Of a DNA stretch of 64,000 bases, positions 52,690 through 61,045 are shown piece after piece. Within the stretch, counting starts at the first letter, position 1; each line of letters opens with the position of its first letter. Both the position numbers and the translations under genes were made by a program. Origin of the DNA: DATKFM01 sp046154965 (GTDB taxonomy: Bacteria > Pseudomonadota > Alphaproteobacteria > Dongiales > Dongiaceae); contig JBJXDY010000114.1 of the NCBI GenBank assembly GCA_046154965.1, forward strand, positions 1 through 64,000, in the 5' to 3' direction. The notes under the pieces are model-generated. The model searched no databases and was not told the DNA's origin. It saw nothing but the letters and a program-made list of their open reading frames with translations.

Positions 52690-53781
52690 ATGGCGGAAAT
52701 CCGGGTCCAGAATCTGCACAAGACCTTCGGCGATTTTGTCGCCGTCAAGGAGTCGAGCCTGACGGTGGGTCACGGCGAGTTCTTCGTCATGCTCGGGCCC
52801 TCGGGCTGCGGCAAGACCACGACGCTGCGCATGATCGCCGGGCTGGAATTGCCGACCTCCGGCCAGATCCTGCTCGGCGGCGAGGACGTCACCTTCCTGC
52901 GGGCGCGCGAGCGCGATATCGCCTTCGTGTTCCAGCTCTTTGCCCTCTATCCGCACATGACCGTGCGGCAGAACATCGCCTTCCCGCTCAAGTGCCAGGG
53001 CATGGCGCGCGACGAGCAGAACAGCCGCGCCGAGGCAACCGCCAAACTGCTGCGCATCGACGGCCTGATCGACCAGCCGGTGTCGCGGCTTTCCGGCGGC
53101 GACCGGCAGCGCGTCGCGCTGGGGCGGGCGATCGTGCGCGAGCCAAAGGCTTTCCTGATGGATGAGCCGCTTGGCGCGCTCGACGCTGAGTTCCGCCAGA
53201 TCATGTGCAATGAACTGCGCGCGCTCCATGACCGTGTGAACGCGACGACAGTCTACGTCACTCACGATCAGCTCGAAGCCATGTCGATGGCTGACAAGAT
53301 CGCCGTGATGAATCACGGTGTCGTCGAGCAGTTCGGCACGCCGCAGGAAATCTATGACCGGCCGGCCACCATGTTCGTCGCCGATTTCGTCGGCTCGCCG
53401 CCGATGAATTTCCTGCGCTTCTCCTCGGCCCTGGCGCCGGGAGATGAAGCGATCCGGTTGAATGGCGCCGCCGTTCCCATCCCGCGCGTATCGGAAGGCC
53501 GCGCCGAGAGCCCTTTGGCGCTGGGCGTGCGGCCCGAACATATCCGGCTCGCCGACAGCAGCAATCTGCGCGCCCGAATCTTCGGGGCGGAGTATCTGGG
53601 CACAACGCAGATCGTCACCCTCGATACGGACCATGGCCAGGTGAAGGCGCGCATACCCGCCGACGCCGTCGCCCGCGCCGGCGAGACGGTCGGCCTCACC
53701 TTCCGCACGCCGCAACTCTCTCTGTTTGATGCCGTGACCGGCCGTGCCATCCGCAGCCCCGGAGGCGCCGCCCATGTCTGA
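52690..53781 (+). CDS. Sugar/polyol ABC transporter ATPase 1
   Basis: This 363-residue UgpC/MalK-type ATPase has Walker A GPSGCGKTTT, signature LSGGDRQRVALGRAI (D replaces the usual Q or E after LSGG), Walker B AFLMDEPLGALD and the TOBE domain at about 285-360. Q-loop is VFQLFALYPHMTV. With the second, distinct ATPase encoded next it would form a heterodimer, as in the GlpST glycerol transporter. It lies 6 bp after the small membrane protein gene. Confidence 0.92.
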   Translation: MAEIRVQNLHKTFGDFVAVKESSLTVGHGEFFVMLGPSGCGKTTTLRMIAGLELPTSGQILLGGEDVTFLRARERDIAFVFQLFALYPHMTVRQNIAFPLKCQGMARDEQNSRAEATAKLLRIDGLIDQPVSRLSGGDRQRVALGRAIVREPKAFLMDEPLGALDAEFRQIMCNELRALHDRVNATTVYVTHDQLEAMSMADKIAVMNHGVVEQFGTPQEIYDRPATMFVADFVGSPPMNFLRFSSALAPGDEAIRLNGAAVPIPRVSEGRAESPLALGVRPEHIRLADSSNLRARIFGAEYLGTTQIVTLDTDHGQVKARIPADAVARAGETVGLTFRTPQLSLFDAVTGRAIRSPGGAAHV

Positions 53782-54796
53782 GATCAGGCTCCAGGGCGTC
53801 AGCAAGCGCTTCGGCGCCACCGAAGCCGTGAAGTCGCTCGATCTGACGGTCGGCACTGGAAAGTTCGTCGTGCTGCTCGGGCCGACCGGCGCCGGCAAGA
53901 CGACCACCCTGCGTCTCGTCGCCGGCCTCGAGCAGCCGGACGCCGGGCAGGTGCATATCGCAGGCCAGGATGTGACCGCCGCTCCGCCGGCCGCGCGCGA
54001 TGTGGCATTCGTGTTTCAGCAATATTCGCTCTATCCCCATCTCTCGGTGTACGACAACCTCGCCTTCCCGCTGAAGTCGCCGTCGCGGCGCATGCCCGCC
54101 GACAAGATCAAGAAGCGGGTCGAGGAAGTCGCGGAACTGCTGCGCATCACTTCGAAGCTTAACAACAAGGCGACCCGGCTGTCCGGCGGCGAGATGCAGC
54201 GCGTCGCCATCGGCCGCGCCCTGGTGCGCCAGCCCTCGGTCTATCTGATGGATGAGCCGCTCTCCTCGCTCGATGCGAAGCTGCGCGCCGATCTGCGGCT
54301 CGAGCTGAAGCGCATCCAGCAGAGCCTGGGCGCCACCATTCTATACGTGACCCATGATCAGATCGAAGCGATGACCATGGCGACGGAGGTCGGCGTCCTC
54401 AGAGAGGGCGAGCTGATCCAGGTCGGCACGCCGCGGCAGATCTATGAAGAGCCCGGCGACGTCTATGTAGCCACACGGCTTGGCGTTCCCCGTATCAATC
54501 TGCTCGCCGCCGACACCCTGCCTCATCTGGCGGCTCCAGCAGAAACAGCAACCATAGGCGTGCGCACCGAGCATGTGCGGCTGGAGCGCCAGCCGGTCAA
54601 CGGCATGCTGCGCGGGCAGCTGACGCGAATCGAACGGCTTGGCGACCAGAGTCATCTGCATCTGGATGTGGCCGGCCAGAAGATGGTGCTGCTGGCCGAT
54701 CCCCATGAGGACCGCAAGCCCGGCGACATGCTGGGCATCGAGTTGACGCGGCCGCTGTTCTTCGATGCCGGCGGCCGCCGGCTGCGCGGGTCCTGA
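53774..54796 (+). CDS. Sugar/polyol ABC transporter ATPase 2
   Basis: This 340-residue second UgpC/MalK-type ATPase has Walker A GPTGAGKTTT, signature LSGGEMQRVAIGRALVR, Walker B VYLMDEPLSSLD and a C-terminal TOBE-like portion. The ATG at 53774 overlaps the first ATPase gene by 8 bp; the longer frame upstream is not needed. Two different ATPases with one permease pair is the pattern of GlpS/GlpT-type transporters. dhaL begins 2 bp after its stop codon. Confidence 0.92.
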   Translation: MSEIRLQGVSKRFGATEAVKSLDLTVGTGKFVVLLGPTGAGKTTTLRLVAGLEQPDAGQVHIAGQDVTAAPPAARDVAFVFQQYSLYPHLSVYDNLAFPLKSPSRRMPADKIKKRVEEVAELLRITSKLNNKATRLSGGEMQRVAIGRALVRQPSVYLMDEPLSSLDAKLRADLRLELKRIQQSLGATILYVTHDQIEAMTMATEVGVLREGELIQVGTPRQIYEEPGDVYVATRLGVPRINLLAADTLPHLAAPAETATIGVRTEHVRLERQPVNGMLRGQLTRIERLGDQSHLHLDVAGQKMVLLADPHEDRKPGDMLGIELTRPLFFDAGGRRLRGS

Positions 54797-54798
54797 TC

Positions 54799-55413
54799 AT
54801 GGCCGACGCCCAAGCCCTCCGGCGAAATCTCATCAAGACCGTGGCCGAGCGTATCGTCGCCCATGCCGAAGAGCTGACCACGCTCGACCAGGCGATCGGC
54901 GACGGCGATCACGGCATCAACATGAAGCGCGGCATGGATGCCGTGCTGGCCGACCTGGACAAGCTGGCGGAGAAGCCGCTGGGCGAGGCGCTGAAGGCCG
55001 CGGGCATGCATCTGGTGACACGGGTCGGGGGCGCTTCCGGGCCGCTCTACGGCACGCTGTTCATGAGTTTGGGCAAGGGCCTCTCGGACATTCCCGACCG
55101 CCCTGCCCTCGCCGCGGCCTTTCGCGGCGCGGTCGACGCGGTTAAGGCGCGGGGCAAGTCGGATGGCGGCATGAAGACGATGCTGGATGTGCTGCTGCCG
55201 CTGGCCGAGACGCTGGAGAACGGCGGCGCGGACTTGACGACGGCAATGCGCAGACGGGCGAGTGAAGCCGCGGCGGCCACCATGCCGCTGCAGGCGATCC
55301 GCGGCCGCGCGTCGTTCCTGGGCGAGCGGTCCAAGGGCCATATGGATCCCGGCGCCCGCTCCAGCCAATTGATGCTTGAAGCGGTGTGCGACGTGATCGA
55401 GGGGCGGGTATGA
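54799..55413 (+). CDS. dhaL: Dihydroxyacetone kinase subunit DhaL
   Basis: This 204-residue all-alpha subunit holds the ADP/ATP-type nucleotide of PEP-dependent dihydroxyacetone kinase. The metal-binding Asp residues are in LDQAIGDGDHGINMKRGM, and the family stretch VGGASGPLYGTLFMSLGKGL is clear. In this system DhaL-bound ADP is rephosphorylated by the DhaM/PTS proteins encoded just downstream and hands phosphate to dihydroxyacetone on DhaK. It follows the ABC ATPase by 2 bp and overlaps dhaM by 4 bp. Confidence 0.93.
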   Translation: MADAQALRRNLIKTVAERIVAHAEELTTLDQAIGDGDHGINMKRGMDAVLADLDKLAEKPLGEALKAAGMHLVTRVGGASGPLYGTLFMSLGKGLSDIPDRPALAAAFRGAVDAVKARGKSDGGMKTMLDVLLPLAETLENGGADLTTAMRRRASEAAAATMPLQAIRGRASFLGERSKGHMDPGARSSQLMLEAVCDVIEGRV

Positions 55414-55799
55414 GCAACAAGGTCGGCATCGTCATCGTCTCCCATTCCCCCGATGTCGCCCGCGGCGCGGCGGCGATGGTGCGCCAGATGGTCGGCGACG
55501 ACGTGCCCTGCGCCCACACCGGCGGCAATCCCGATGGCGGCCTCGGCACCGACCCGCTGAAGATCCGCGCCGCCATCGAGTCGATCTGGAGCGATGCCGG
55601 CGTTGCCATCCTGGTGGATCTCGGCGGCGCGGAGATGAACGCGGAGATGGCCATCGAGATGCTCGACGGCGACCGCGGCGCGCGGGTGCGCATCTGCAAC
55701 GCACCGGTGGTCGAAGGCGCGGTGGTGGCGGCGACGGAAGCCGCCGGCGGCGCCACGCTGGACCAGGTCTGCGCCACGGCCGAGGAGCTGTCGCCGTGA
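55410..55799 (+). CDS. dhaM: DhaM EIIA-type phosphotransfer subunit (stand-alone)
   Basis: This 129-residue protein is the mannose-type EIIA domain of DhaM, with the phosphoryl-accepting histidine in VSHSPDVARGAAAMV and AILVDLGGAEMNAEM as the second signature. In Escherichia coli this domain is fused to HPr and an EI fragment; here it is a single domain and the HPr and EI are encoded separately by the next two genes. It rephosphorylates DhaL-bound ADP. The start overlaps the dhaL stop (ATGA) and the stop overlaps the HPr gene start (GTGA). Confidence 0.92.
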   Translation: MSNKVGIVIVSHSPDVARGAAAMVRQMVGDDVPCAHTGGNPDGGLGTDPLKIRAAIESIWSDAGVAILVDLGGAEMNAEMAIEMLDGDRGARVRICNAPVVEGAVVAATEAAGGATLDQVCATAEELSP

Positions 55800-56086
55800 G
55801 CGCCATCCGTTCCAGCGTCACCATCACCCATCCGGTCGGCCTCCATGCCCGCCCGGCGGTGAAGTTCACCAAGCTGGCGAAGACGTTCGACGCCAACATC
55901 CGGGTGCGCGGCGCGCCGGAAGCGCCGTGGATCGACGCCAAGAGCATCGTCAAGGTCATGGGGCTCAAGCTGCGCACGGGCACGATTCTGGAGATGGAGG
56001 CCGAGGGCGCCGCCGCGCAGCATGCGGTCGACGCGCTGCGCTCGCTGGTGGAGCGGGACTTCGATGAAGCCGCGGCCGAGTCCTGA
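55796..56086 (+). CDS. HPr-like phosphocarrier protein
   Basis: This 96-residue protein starts with GTG and matches HPr: the active histidine is in HPVGLHARPAVKF, and the regulatory-serine position and following helix are in DAKSIVKVMGLKLRTG. It would carry phosphate from the EI encoded next to the DhaM EIIA domain. The stop codon lies inside the EI gene (23-bp overlap), so translation is coupled. It is probably dedicated to dihydroxyacetone kinase rather than sugar PTS, because no sugar EII genes are present. Confidence 0.92.
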   Translation: MSAIRSSVTITHPVGLHARPAVKFTKLAKTFDANIRVRGAPEAPWIDAKSIVKVMGLKLRTGTILEMEAEGAAAQHAVDALRSLVERDFDEAAAES

Positions 56087-57689
56087 GCGCATCTTTCGCG
56101 GGCAGGCGGCAGCGCCCGGGCTGGTGATCGGACCGCTGGTCCGCCTGTCGCTGCAATTGGCCGTCGACGCAGCCCCGGTTGAAAGTGCTGAGATCGAAGA
56201 GCGGAAACTGGCCCGGGCCGTGGCGCAGGCGCAGGCCGAACTGCGGTCGCTGGTTGCCGCCAGCGAGGCCATGAGCGCGGAGATCCTGGAATTTCAGCTG
56301 GAATTGCTGGGCGATCCCAGCCTGACCGAGCCGGCCTCGGCGGCCATCGCCGAAGGCGCGTCTGCCGCGGCGGCATGGCAGGCGGCGATCGGCGAGCAGG
56401 CCGCGAACTACAGCAGCGCCGAAGACGAGTACTTCCGCGCCCGCGCCGCCGACCTCGCCGACCTGCGGGAGCGGGTGCTGATGGCGCTGAGCGGCGGGAC
56501 GGCGGCGCTTCAGGGCTTCCCGGCCGGGGCGATCCTGTTGTCCACCGACCTGACGCCGTCGCGGTTCCTGTCCCTGGACTGGCGCAGCATCGGCGGCGCG
56601 GCGCTTACCGCCGGCAGCCCGGCAAGCCATGTGGCCATGCTGGCCCGCGCCCGCGGCGTGCCGCTGGTCACCGGCCTGGATGGCAATCCCGCCGATCCCG
56701 CGGACGAGGCGGTGCTCGACGCCCATGCCGGCCTGCTGGTGATCTCGCCGGTGGAAGCGACGCGGTCGAGCTACGCAAGGCGCCTGGCGGAGGCCGATGG
56801 CGAACGCCAGCTGGCCCTGGCAGCGCTGCATAAGCCGGCAATCACCGCCGGCGGCGAGCGGATCGAGGTGATGATCAATGTCGACGATCCCGCCGCCGTG
56901 CCCGACGAGGTGCTGGCGGCCTGCGACGGCGTCGGGCTGATGCGCACCGAGTTTCTCTTCCTCGGCCGCGGCCGGTCGCCGGCCGAGGACGAGCAATACG
57001 CCGCCTACGCCGCGCTGCTGGATAAGCTTGACGGCAAGCCGGCGATCATCCGCACGCTGGATATCGGCGGCGACAAGCCCCTGCCCCATCTGGGCATCGA
57101 GGCGGAGGCCAACCCGTTCCTGGGCCTGCGCGGCATCCGGCTCTGCCTGGCGCGGCCGGAGCTGTTCAAGCCGCAGGTGCGGGCGCTGCTGCGGGCCGCG
57201 CCGGGCCGAGCGCTGCGGGTCATGCTGCCGATGGTGGCCACCGCCGGCGAAATCGCGCAAACCCGAGAAATATTCGAAGCTTGCCTGGCTGAGTTAAAGC
57301 GTGAAGGGAAGACAGCCGCCCTGCCGCCCCTGGGCATCATGGTGGAGACTCCCGCAGCCGCCATCGCCATCGACCAGCTCGACGCCGATTTCTATTCCAT
57401 CGGCAGCAACGACCTCACCCAGTACGTCATGGCCGCGGCCCGGGACGCCAGCGGCCCGGTCGCCGCCCTGAACGATCCGCGCCATCCCGCCGTCATCAGG
57501 CTGATCGCCCAGGTGGTGCGCCACGGCCTGGAGAGCGGCAGGCCGGTCTCGCTCTGCGGCGACATGGCGTCGGACACCGGCCTGCTGCCCATCCTGCTGG
57601 CGGCGGGCTTGCGCAAGATCTCGGTGGCGCCGGCGGCGCTGGGCCGGGTGAAGCTGGCGCTTTCCAGGTTGGGCGGCCGCCATGGCTGA
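56064..57689 (+). CDS. ptsI: PEP-protein phosphotransferase, Enzyme I
   Basis: This 541-residue full-length Enzyme I autophosphorylates from PEP. It has the swivelling histidine domain (active His in GSPASHVAMLARARGVP) and the PEP-binding TIM barrel (MRTEFLFLGRGRSPAEDEQ, DFYSIGSNDLTQYVMA, catalytic Cys in SLCGDMASD). It is somewhat shorter than the roughly 575-residue general EI but complete. In this operon it should phosphorylate the neighbouring HPr. I chose the ATG at 56064 because the family N-terminus follows at once (RIFRGQAAAPGLVIG). The stop overlaps the next gene by 8 bp. Confidence 0.92.
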   Translation: MKPRPSPERIFRGQAAAPGLVIGPLVRLSLQLAVDAAPVESAEIEERKLARAVAQAQAELRSLVAASEAMSAEILEFQLELLGDPSLTEPASAAIAEGASAAAAWQAAIGEQAANYSSAEDEYFRARAADLADLRERVLMALSGGTAALQGFPAGAILLSTDLTPSRFLSLDWRSIGGAALTAGSPASHVAMLARARGVPLVTGLDGNPADPADEAVLDAHAGLLVISPVEATRSSYARRLAEADGERQLALAALHKPAITAGGERIEVMINVDDPAAVPDEVLAACDGVGLMRTEFLFLGRGRSPAEDEQYAAYAALLDKLDGKPAIIRTLDIGGDKPLPHLGIEAEANPFLGLRGIRLCLARPELFKPQVRALLRAAPGRALRVMLPMVATAGEIAQTREIFEACLAELKREGKTAALPPLGIMVETPAAAIAIDQLDADFYSIGSNDLTQYVMAAARDASGPVAALNDPRHPAVIRLIAQVVRHGLESGRPVSLCGDMASDTGLLPILLAAGLRKISVAPAALGRVKLALSRLGGRHG

Positions 57690-58146
57690 CGGCGACAGCG
57701 CCGACCGCGCCGACCAGATCGCGCGCTACAAGACCCTGCTCCGCGCCGTCATTGAACGGCGGCCGTCGGGCCTGCGCGGACGGCTGGCCATGGCGCTGGG
57801 CAAGCATAAGAGCTTCGTATCCCAGATCACCAATCCCGCCTACAGCGTGCCGATCCCGGCGACGGACCTGGCGACGATCTTCGAGATCTGCCATCTCTCG
57901 CCCAGCGAGCGCGAGCAGTTCCTGACCGACTATCGTGCGGCCCATCCCGACCGCGCCAACCGGCCGGTGCGCGCCGCCAACGCCGCCCATGAATTGCGCA
58001 TCGCGCTGCCGAAATTCGAGACCGAATCCACGGCGCGGGAGGTCGAGGCGATGATCCTCGATTTCGCCGCGCGAACCATCCGCCTGGCGCAGCATTCCGA
58101 GGAAAGCCCGGGCGGCGGCACGTCCAAGGGGAGGAAGAAGCCATGA
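57682..58146 (+). CDS. HTH-like protein of the DHA kinase operon, unknown
   Basis: This 154-residue protein has a helical, helix-turn-helix-like region at about residues 22-80 (GLRGRLAMALGKHKSFVSQI, then ATDLATIFEICHLSPSEREQF) and a charged helix near the C-terminus (TAREVEAMILDFAARTIRLA). It does not match a regulator family I can name. It overlaps the EI gene by 8 bp and dhaK by 4 bp, so it is made together with the kinase. It may be a DNA-binding or protein-contact regulator of the operon. Confidence 0.75.
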   Translation: MADGDSADRADQIARYKTLLRAVIERRPSGLRGRLAMALGKHKSFVSQITNPAYSVPIPATDLATIFEICHLSPSEREQFLTDYRAAHPDRANRPVRAANAAHELRIALPKFETESTAREVEAMILDFAARTIRLAQHSEESPGGGTSKGRKKP

Positions 58147-59129
58147 AGAAATTCGTCAACCGCGTCGACGATGTGCTGACCGAAGCCTTGAACGGCTTCG
58201 GCGCCGCCCACAGCGACATCGTCAAGGTCCGCCACGATCCCGCCTACGTCACCCGCGCCAAGCCGACCCGGTCCGGCAAAGTGGCGCTGATCTCCGGCGG
58301 CGGCTCGGGCCATGAGCCGCTCCATGCCGGCCTGGTGGGCGTCGGCATGCTGGACGCCGCCTGCCCCGGCGCGGTGTTCACCTCGCCCACCCCCGACCAG
58401 ATGTCGGCGGCGGCGAGCGCGGTGGATTCAGGCGCCGGCGTGCTGTTCATCGTCAAGAATTACGAAGGCGACATCATGAACTTCGAGATGGCCACGGAGA
58501 TCCTCGAGGGCAAGCACGCCAGCGTGGTCACCAACGACGATGTGGCCGTGGAGAATTCCACCTACACCACCGGCCGCCGCGGCGTGGCCGGCACGGTGGT
58601 GGTGGAGAAGATGGTGGGCGCCGCGGCAGAGCAGGGCCAGCCGCTGGCGGCGTTGAAGGCCCTGGGCGACAAGGTCAACGGCCGCACGCGTTCGATGGGT
58701 GTCGCACTCACCTCCTGCACCGTGCCCGCCGCCGGCAAGCCCACCTTCAGCCTGGGCGAGGACGAGATGGAGTTCGGCGTCGGCATCCATGGCGAGCCCG
58801 GCCGCCGCCGCGGCAAGCTGATGGCCGCCGGCGATATCGCCAATGAAATGGTCACCGCCATCGCCAAGGATCTCGCGGCCCCCCAGGGCAGCGAGGTGCT
58901 GCTGCTGGTCAACGGCTTCGGCGGCACGCCGTCGATGGAGCTGTACGTGATGTACGACGCTGCCAAGCGGCTGCTGGACGGCAAGGGCTTAAAGATTGCC
59001 CGCTCCCTGGTGGGTAACTACTGCACCTCCCTGGACATGGCCGGCTGCTCCCTGACCGTGACGGCCCTGGACGCCGACCTGCTGAAGCTGTGGGATGCGC
59101 CGGTGCATACGGCGGCCCTGCGCTGGTAG
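58143..59129 (+). CDS. dhaK: Dihydroxyacetone kinase subunit DhaK
   Basis: This 328-residue subunit binds dihydroxyacetone covalently through a histidine; the family motif FGVGIHGEPG contains that His. The N-terminal stretch VALISGGGSGHEPLHAGLV forms the other part of the substrate pocket, and GAGVLFIVKNYEGDIMNFEMA follows. It receives phosphate from DhaL-ADP/ATP to make dihydroxyacetone phosphate, which enters glycolysis. It is the last gene of the operon; the start overlaps the HTH-like gene by 4 bp. Confidence 0.93.
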   Translation: MKKFVNRVDDVLTEALNGFGAAHSDIVKVRHDPAYVTRAKPTRSGKVALISGGGSGHEPLHAGLVGVGMLDAACPGAVFTSPTPDQMSAAASAVDSGAGVLFIVKNYEGDIMNFEMATEILEGKHASVVTNDDVAVENSTYTTGRRGVAGTVVVEKMVGAAAEQGQPLAALKALGDKVNGRTRSMGVALTSCTVPAAGKPTFSLGEDEMEFGVGIHGEPGRRRGKLMAAGDIANEMVTAIAKDLAAPQGSEVLLLVNGFGGTPSMELYVMYDAAKRLLDGKGLKIARSLVGNYCTSLDMAGCSLTVTALDADLLKLWDAPVHTAALRW

Positions 59130-59809
59130 GTCCGCTGGACGGTTCCGCTGGATACGCCAGTGGAAACAGAAATCCATGCGATGAACCCCATGCCAAGCGA
59201 GAAATGACGGCCCTCTCCCGCGGGAGCGCCAGCGCAAGGCTGGGTTGTTTTCGCCGGAGCCGCCGGCCAAGCCGTTGATCCCTTGCGGAAACAGCAAAGC
59301 CACTTTGATTTTCGGCAAAACAACCCAAGACAAGTCTCTTTGGTTCGCGACCACACGGTTCGCGGGCACGCGGTCTGATGGGAATACAGGCTTACGCCCG
59401 TATTGCCACGGCAACAGATTCACAATGTCCAACATCGAGGCCCAGGGGTGAAGCCAAGGCGACTCCGAAACATGGGGATCGCCAGGACGATTTCAAGAAT
59501 GCCATCCTAAAGAGAATCTGTTTCTCGAAGCGCTTCCAGTTGTCATTCTCGCGAAAGCCAGAAGTTGCAGGGCACAGGTCGAGTTGCTTGGCGAAATCGC
59601 CCCCTGAAACCCCGGGTCCCCGCTTTCGCGGGGATGACAATTTTTCGGATGCACTGAATCTGATCTCGCCATCGCCCGTGCTCTCGACGCTGATTCCGGG
59701 AACCTTCCCCGCCGGTGCGAATTAGTCCGATAGGCGAGCGGCGGACATTGCGGCGTCGATGCGCTGCCACCGGAACATTCAACCTCATTTACTTTGAAAG
59801 GGCATTTAC
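59130..59809. other. 680-bp intergenic stretch with repeats, no gene recognised
   Basis: I see no convincing gene in this gap. It holds an 11-bp perfect inverted pair, TGGGTTGTTTT (59241-59251) and AAAACAACCCA (59317-59327), and the palindromic repeat copy at 59541-59639. A minus-strand frame that ends inside dhaK (58989-59435) is composed of low-similarity sequence. The promoter of the PRC-barrel gene probably lies near 59700-59800. Confidence 0.5.
59541..59639. repeat. Palindromic repeat, CCCCGC-GAAA-GCGGGG type (copy 2)
   Basis: The right arm GTCCCCGC-TTTC-GCGGGGATGACA at 59616-59639 matches the right arm of copy 1 at 13758-13781. The left arm at 59541-59562 (TGTCATTCTCGCGAAAGCCAGA) is decayed. 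Both copies also share the preceding CCTGGGTC or CCCGGGTC. This points to a dispersed family of palindromic elements in the genome. Confidence 0.7.
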
Positions 59810-60211
59810 ATGACAGATTTGCGCATAAGCGGCAGCGCCGCCGGCGATTTGAAGGCGACCGAGACGCTCAATCTGATCGCCGCCGACAAGGTGGAGGGCA
59901 CCTCGGTCTACAATCCGGCCGGCGAGAAGCTGGGCACGGTGGAGAACCTGATGATCGACAAGCACAACGGCCGCGTGGGCTATGCCGTGATGTCGTTCGG
60001 CGGCTTCCTCGGCATGGGCGAGAGCCGCCATCCCCTGCCCTGGGACACGCTGAAGTACGACACGAACATGGGCGGCTATGTGGTCGACATGGACCCGGAG
60101 ATGCTGCGCGGCGCGCCGACCTATGAGGACGCGCAGGGCGTCAACTGGGAGGACCGCGACTGGAACCGCCGCGTCCATGACTACTACGGCGTCGCGCCAT
60201 ACTGGAGATAA
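59810..60211 (+). CDS. PRC-barrel domain protein
   Basis: This 133-residue protein has a PRC-barrel domain (VEGTSVYNPAGEKLGTVENL, IDKHNGRVGYAVMSFGGFLG, and HPLPWDTLKYDT). Such domains are small beta-barrels found in photosynthetic reaction-centre H subunits, RimM and many stress-related proteins of alphaproteobacteria, where they may bind a partner or an ion. The family member is most like the stress-responsive YsxB/DUF-type PRC proteins. AAAGGG precedes the ATG; a terminator follows the stop codon. Confidence 0.85.
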   Translation: MTDLRISGSAAGDLKATETLNLIAADKVEGTSVYNPAGEKLGTVENLMIDKHNGRVGYAVMSFGGFLGMGESRHPLPWDTLKYDTNMGGYVVDMDPEMLRGAPTYEDAQGVNWEDRDWNRRVHDYYGVAPYWR

Positions 60212-60232
60212 CCTTGCTGCTGACCTCGACTA

Positions 60233-60266
60233 ACCGGGCGCTGCCGCTGGTGGCGCCCGGGTTTTG
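60233..60266 (+). terminator. Rho-independent terminator of the PRC-barrel gene
   Basis: CCGGGCGC (60234-60241) pairs with GCGCCCGG (60253-60260) around an 11-nt loop, followed by GTTTTG at 60261-60266. It lies just after the PRC-barrel stop codon and before the next gene. Confidence 0.7.
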
Positions 60267-60300
60267 TCATGTCCAGGCTATGTGATGGAAGGAGATCGGG

Positions 60301-60807
60301 ATGAGACACAAGCATCTTTGGCTCTCGATAGCCGCCGCGGCCGGCCTTCTGGCCGGATGCACGATGAACAAGCCAGGCGCGCCGGAGCAAGAAACAACCA
60401 GTTTCGACGCGCAGGACACCGAGGTGGCGGCGGCCGATCGAATCCAGTTCGTCACCAATCTGGACGGCGGCCAGGAGACGCCGCCGGTGGAGGCCATCGC
60501 CAACGGTTCGGGCATGATCTACCTGGACCGGGCGACCAAGAAGCTGCTGTGGGATATCTCCTACAACGATCTGTCCTCGCCGGTAACCGCCGCGCACTTC
60601 CACGGCCCGGCCGGCCCCGGCGCTGCCGCCGGCGTGCAGCTCAAGCTGGCCCCCACCAACGCCACCACCAACCGCATCGTCGGCGAGGCAACGCTGACCG
60701 ACGAGCAGATGCGGCAGGTGCTGGGCGGTCTCTGGTATTTGAACATCCATACGAAGAAGCACCCGGACGGCGAGATCAGGGGACAGGTGGAGAATTCGGG
60801 GATGTAG
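60301..60807 (+). CDS. CHRD-domain lipoprotein
   Basis: This 168-residue protein has a lipoprotein signal peptide (lipobox LLAGC, cysteine near residue 20) and a CHRD domain, recognisable by VTNLDGGQETPPVEAIANGS, SSPVTAAHFHGPAGPG and the C-terminal YLNIHTKKHPDGEIRGQVE. CHRD domains occur in chordin and in many bacterial secreted proteins, with unknown biochemical role. GGAAGGAG precedes the ATG. It would be anchored in the envelope. Confidence 0.85.
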   Translation: MRHKHLWLSIAAAAGLLAGCTMNKPGAPEQETTSFDAQDTEVAAADRIQFVTNLDGGQETPPVEAIANGSGMIYLDRATKKLLWDISYNDLSSPVTAAHFHGPAGPGAAAGVQLKLAPTNATTNRIVGEATLTDEQMRQVLGGLWYLNIHTKKHPDGEIRGQVENSGM

Positions 60808-61045
60808 TTCGGCGCCGTTTACCGCTATGGCACGTAATCGCCTGCAGAACGTCAAGACGGGCCGCGGACTCCTTTGGCTAAAGTCGACTGCGCGGTTCTC
60901 GCAGCCCCGCCGCGCCCTTCCCACCCCCGCGCGTGATTTTCCGTGCTACAATCGATGGATAGCGGATGGGCCGGAGATAGGCTAAAATACCCCCTAGCGT
61001 TGACCCGAAGCCCGGCGCGTCGGCCGTGCAGCGACAGGGTGGTTC

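Noticed and set aside
58989..59435. A 148-codon minus-strand frame after dhaK
   Set aside because: It overlaps the end of dhaK on the opposite strand and shows no domain or ribosome site.
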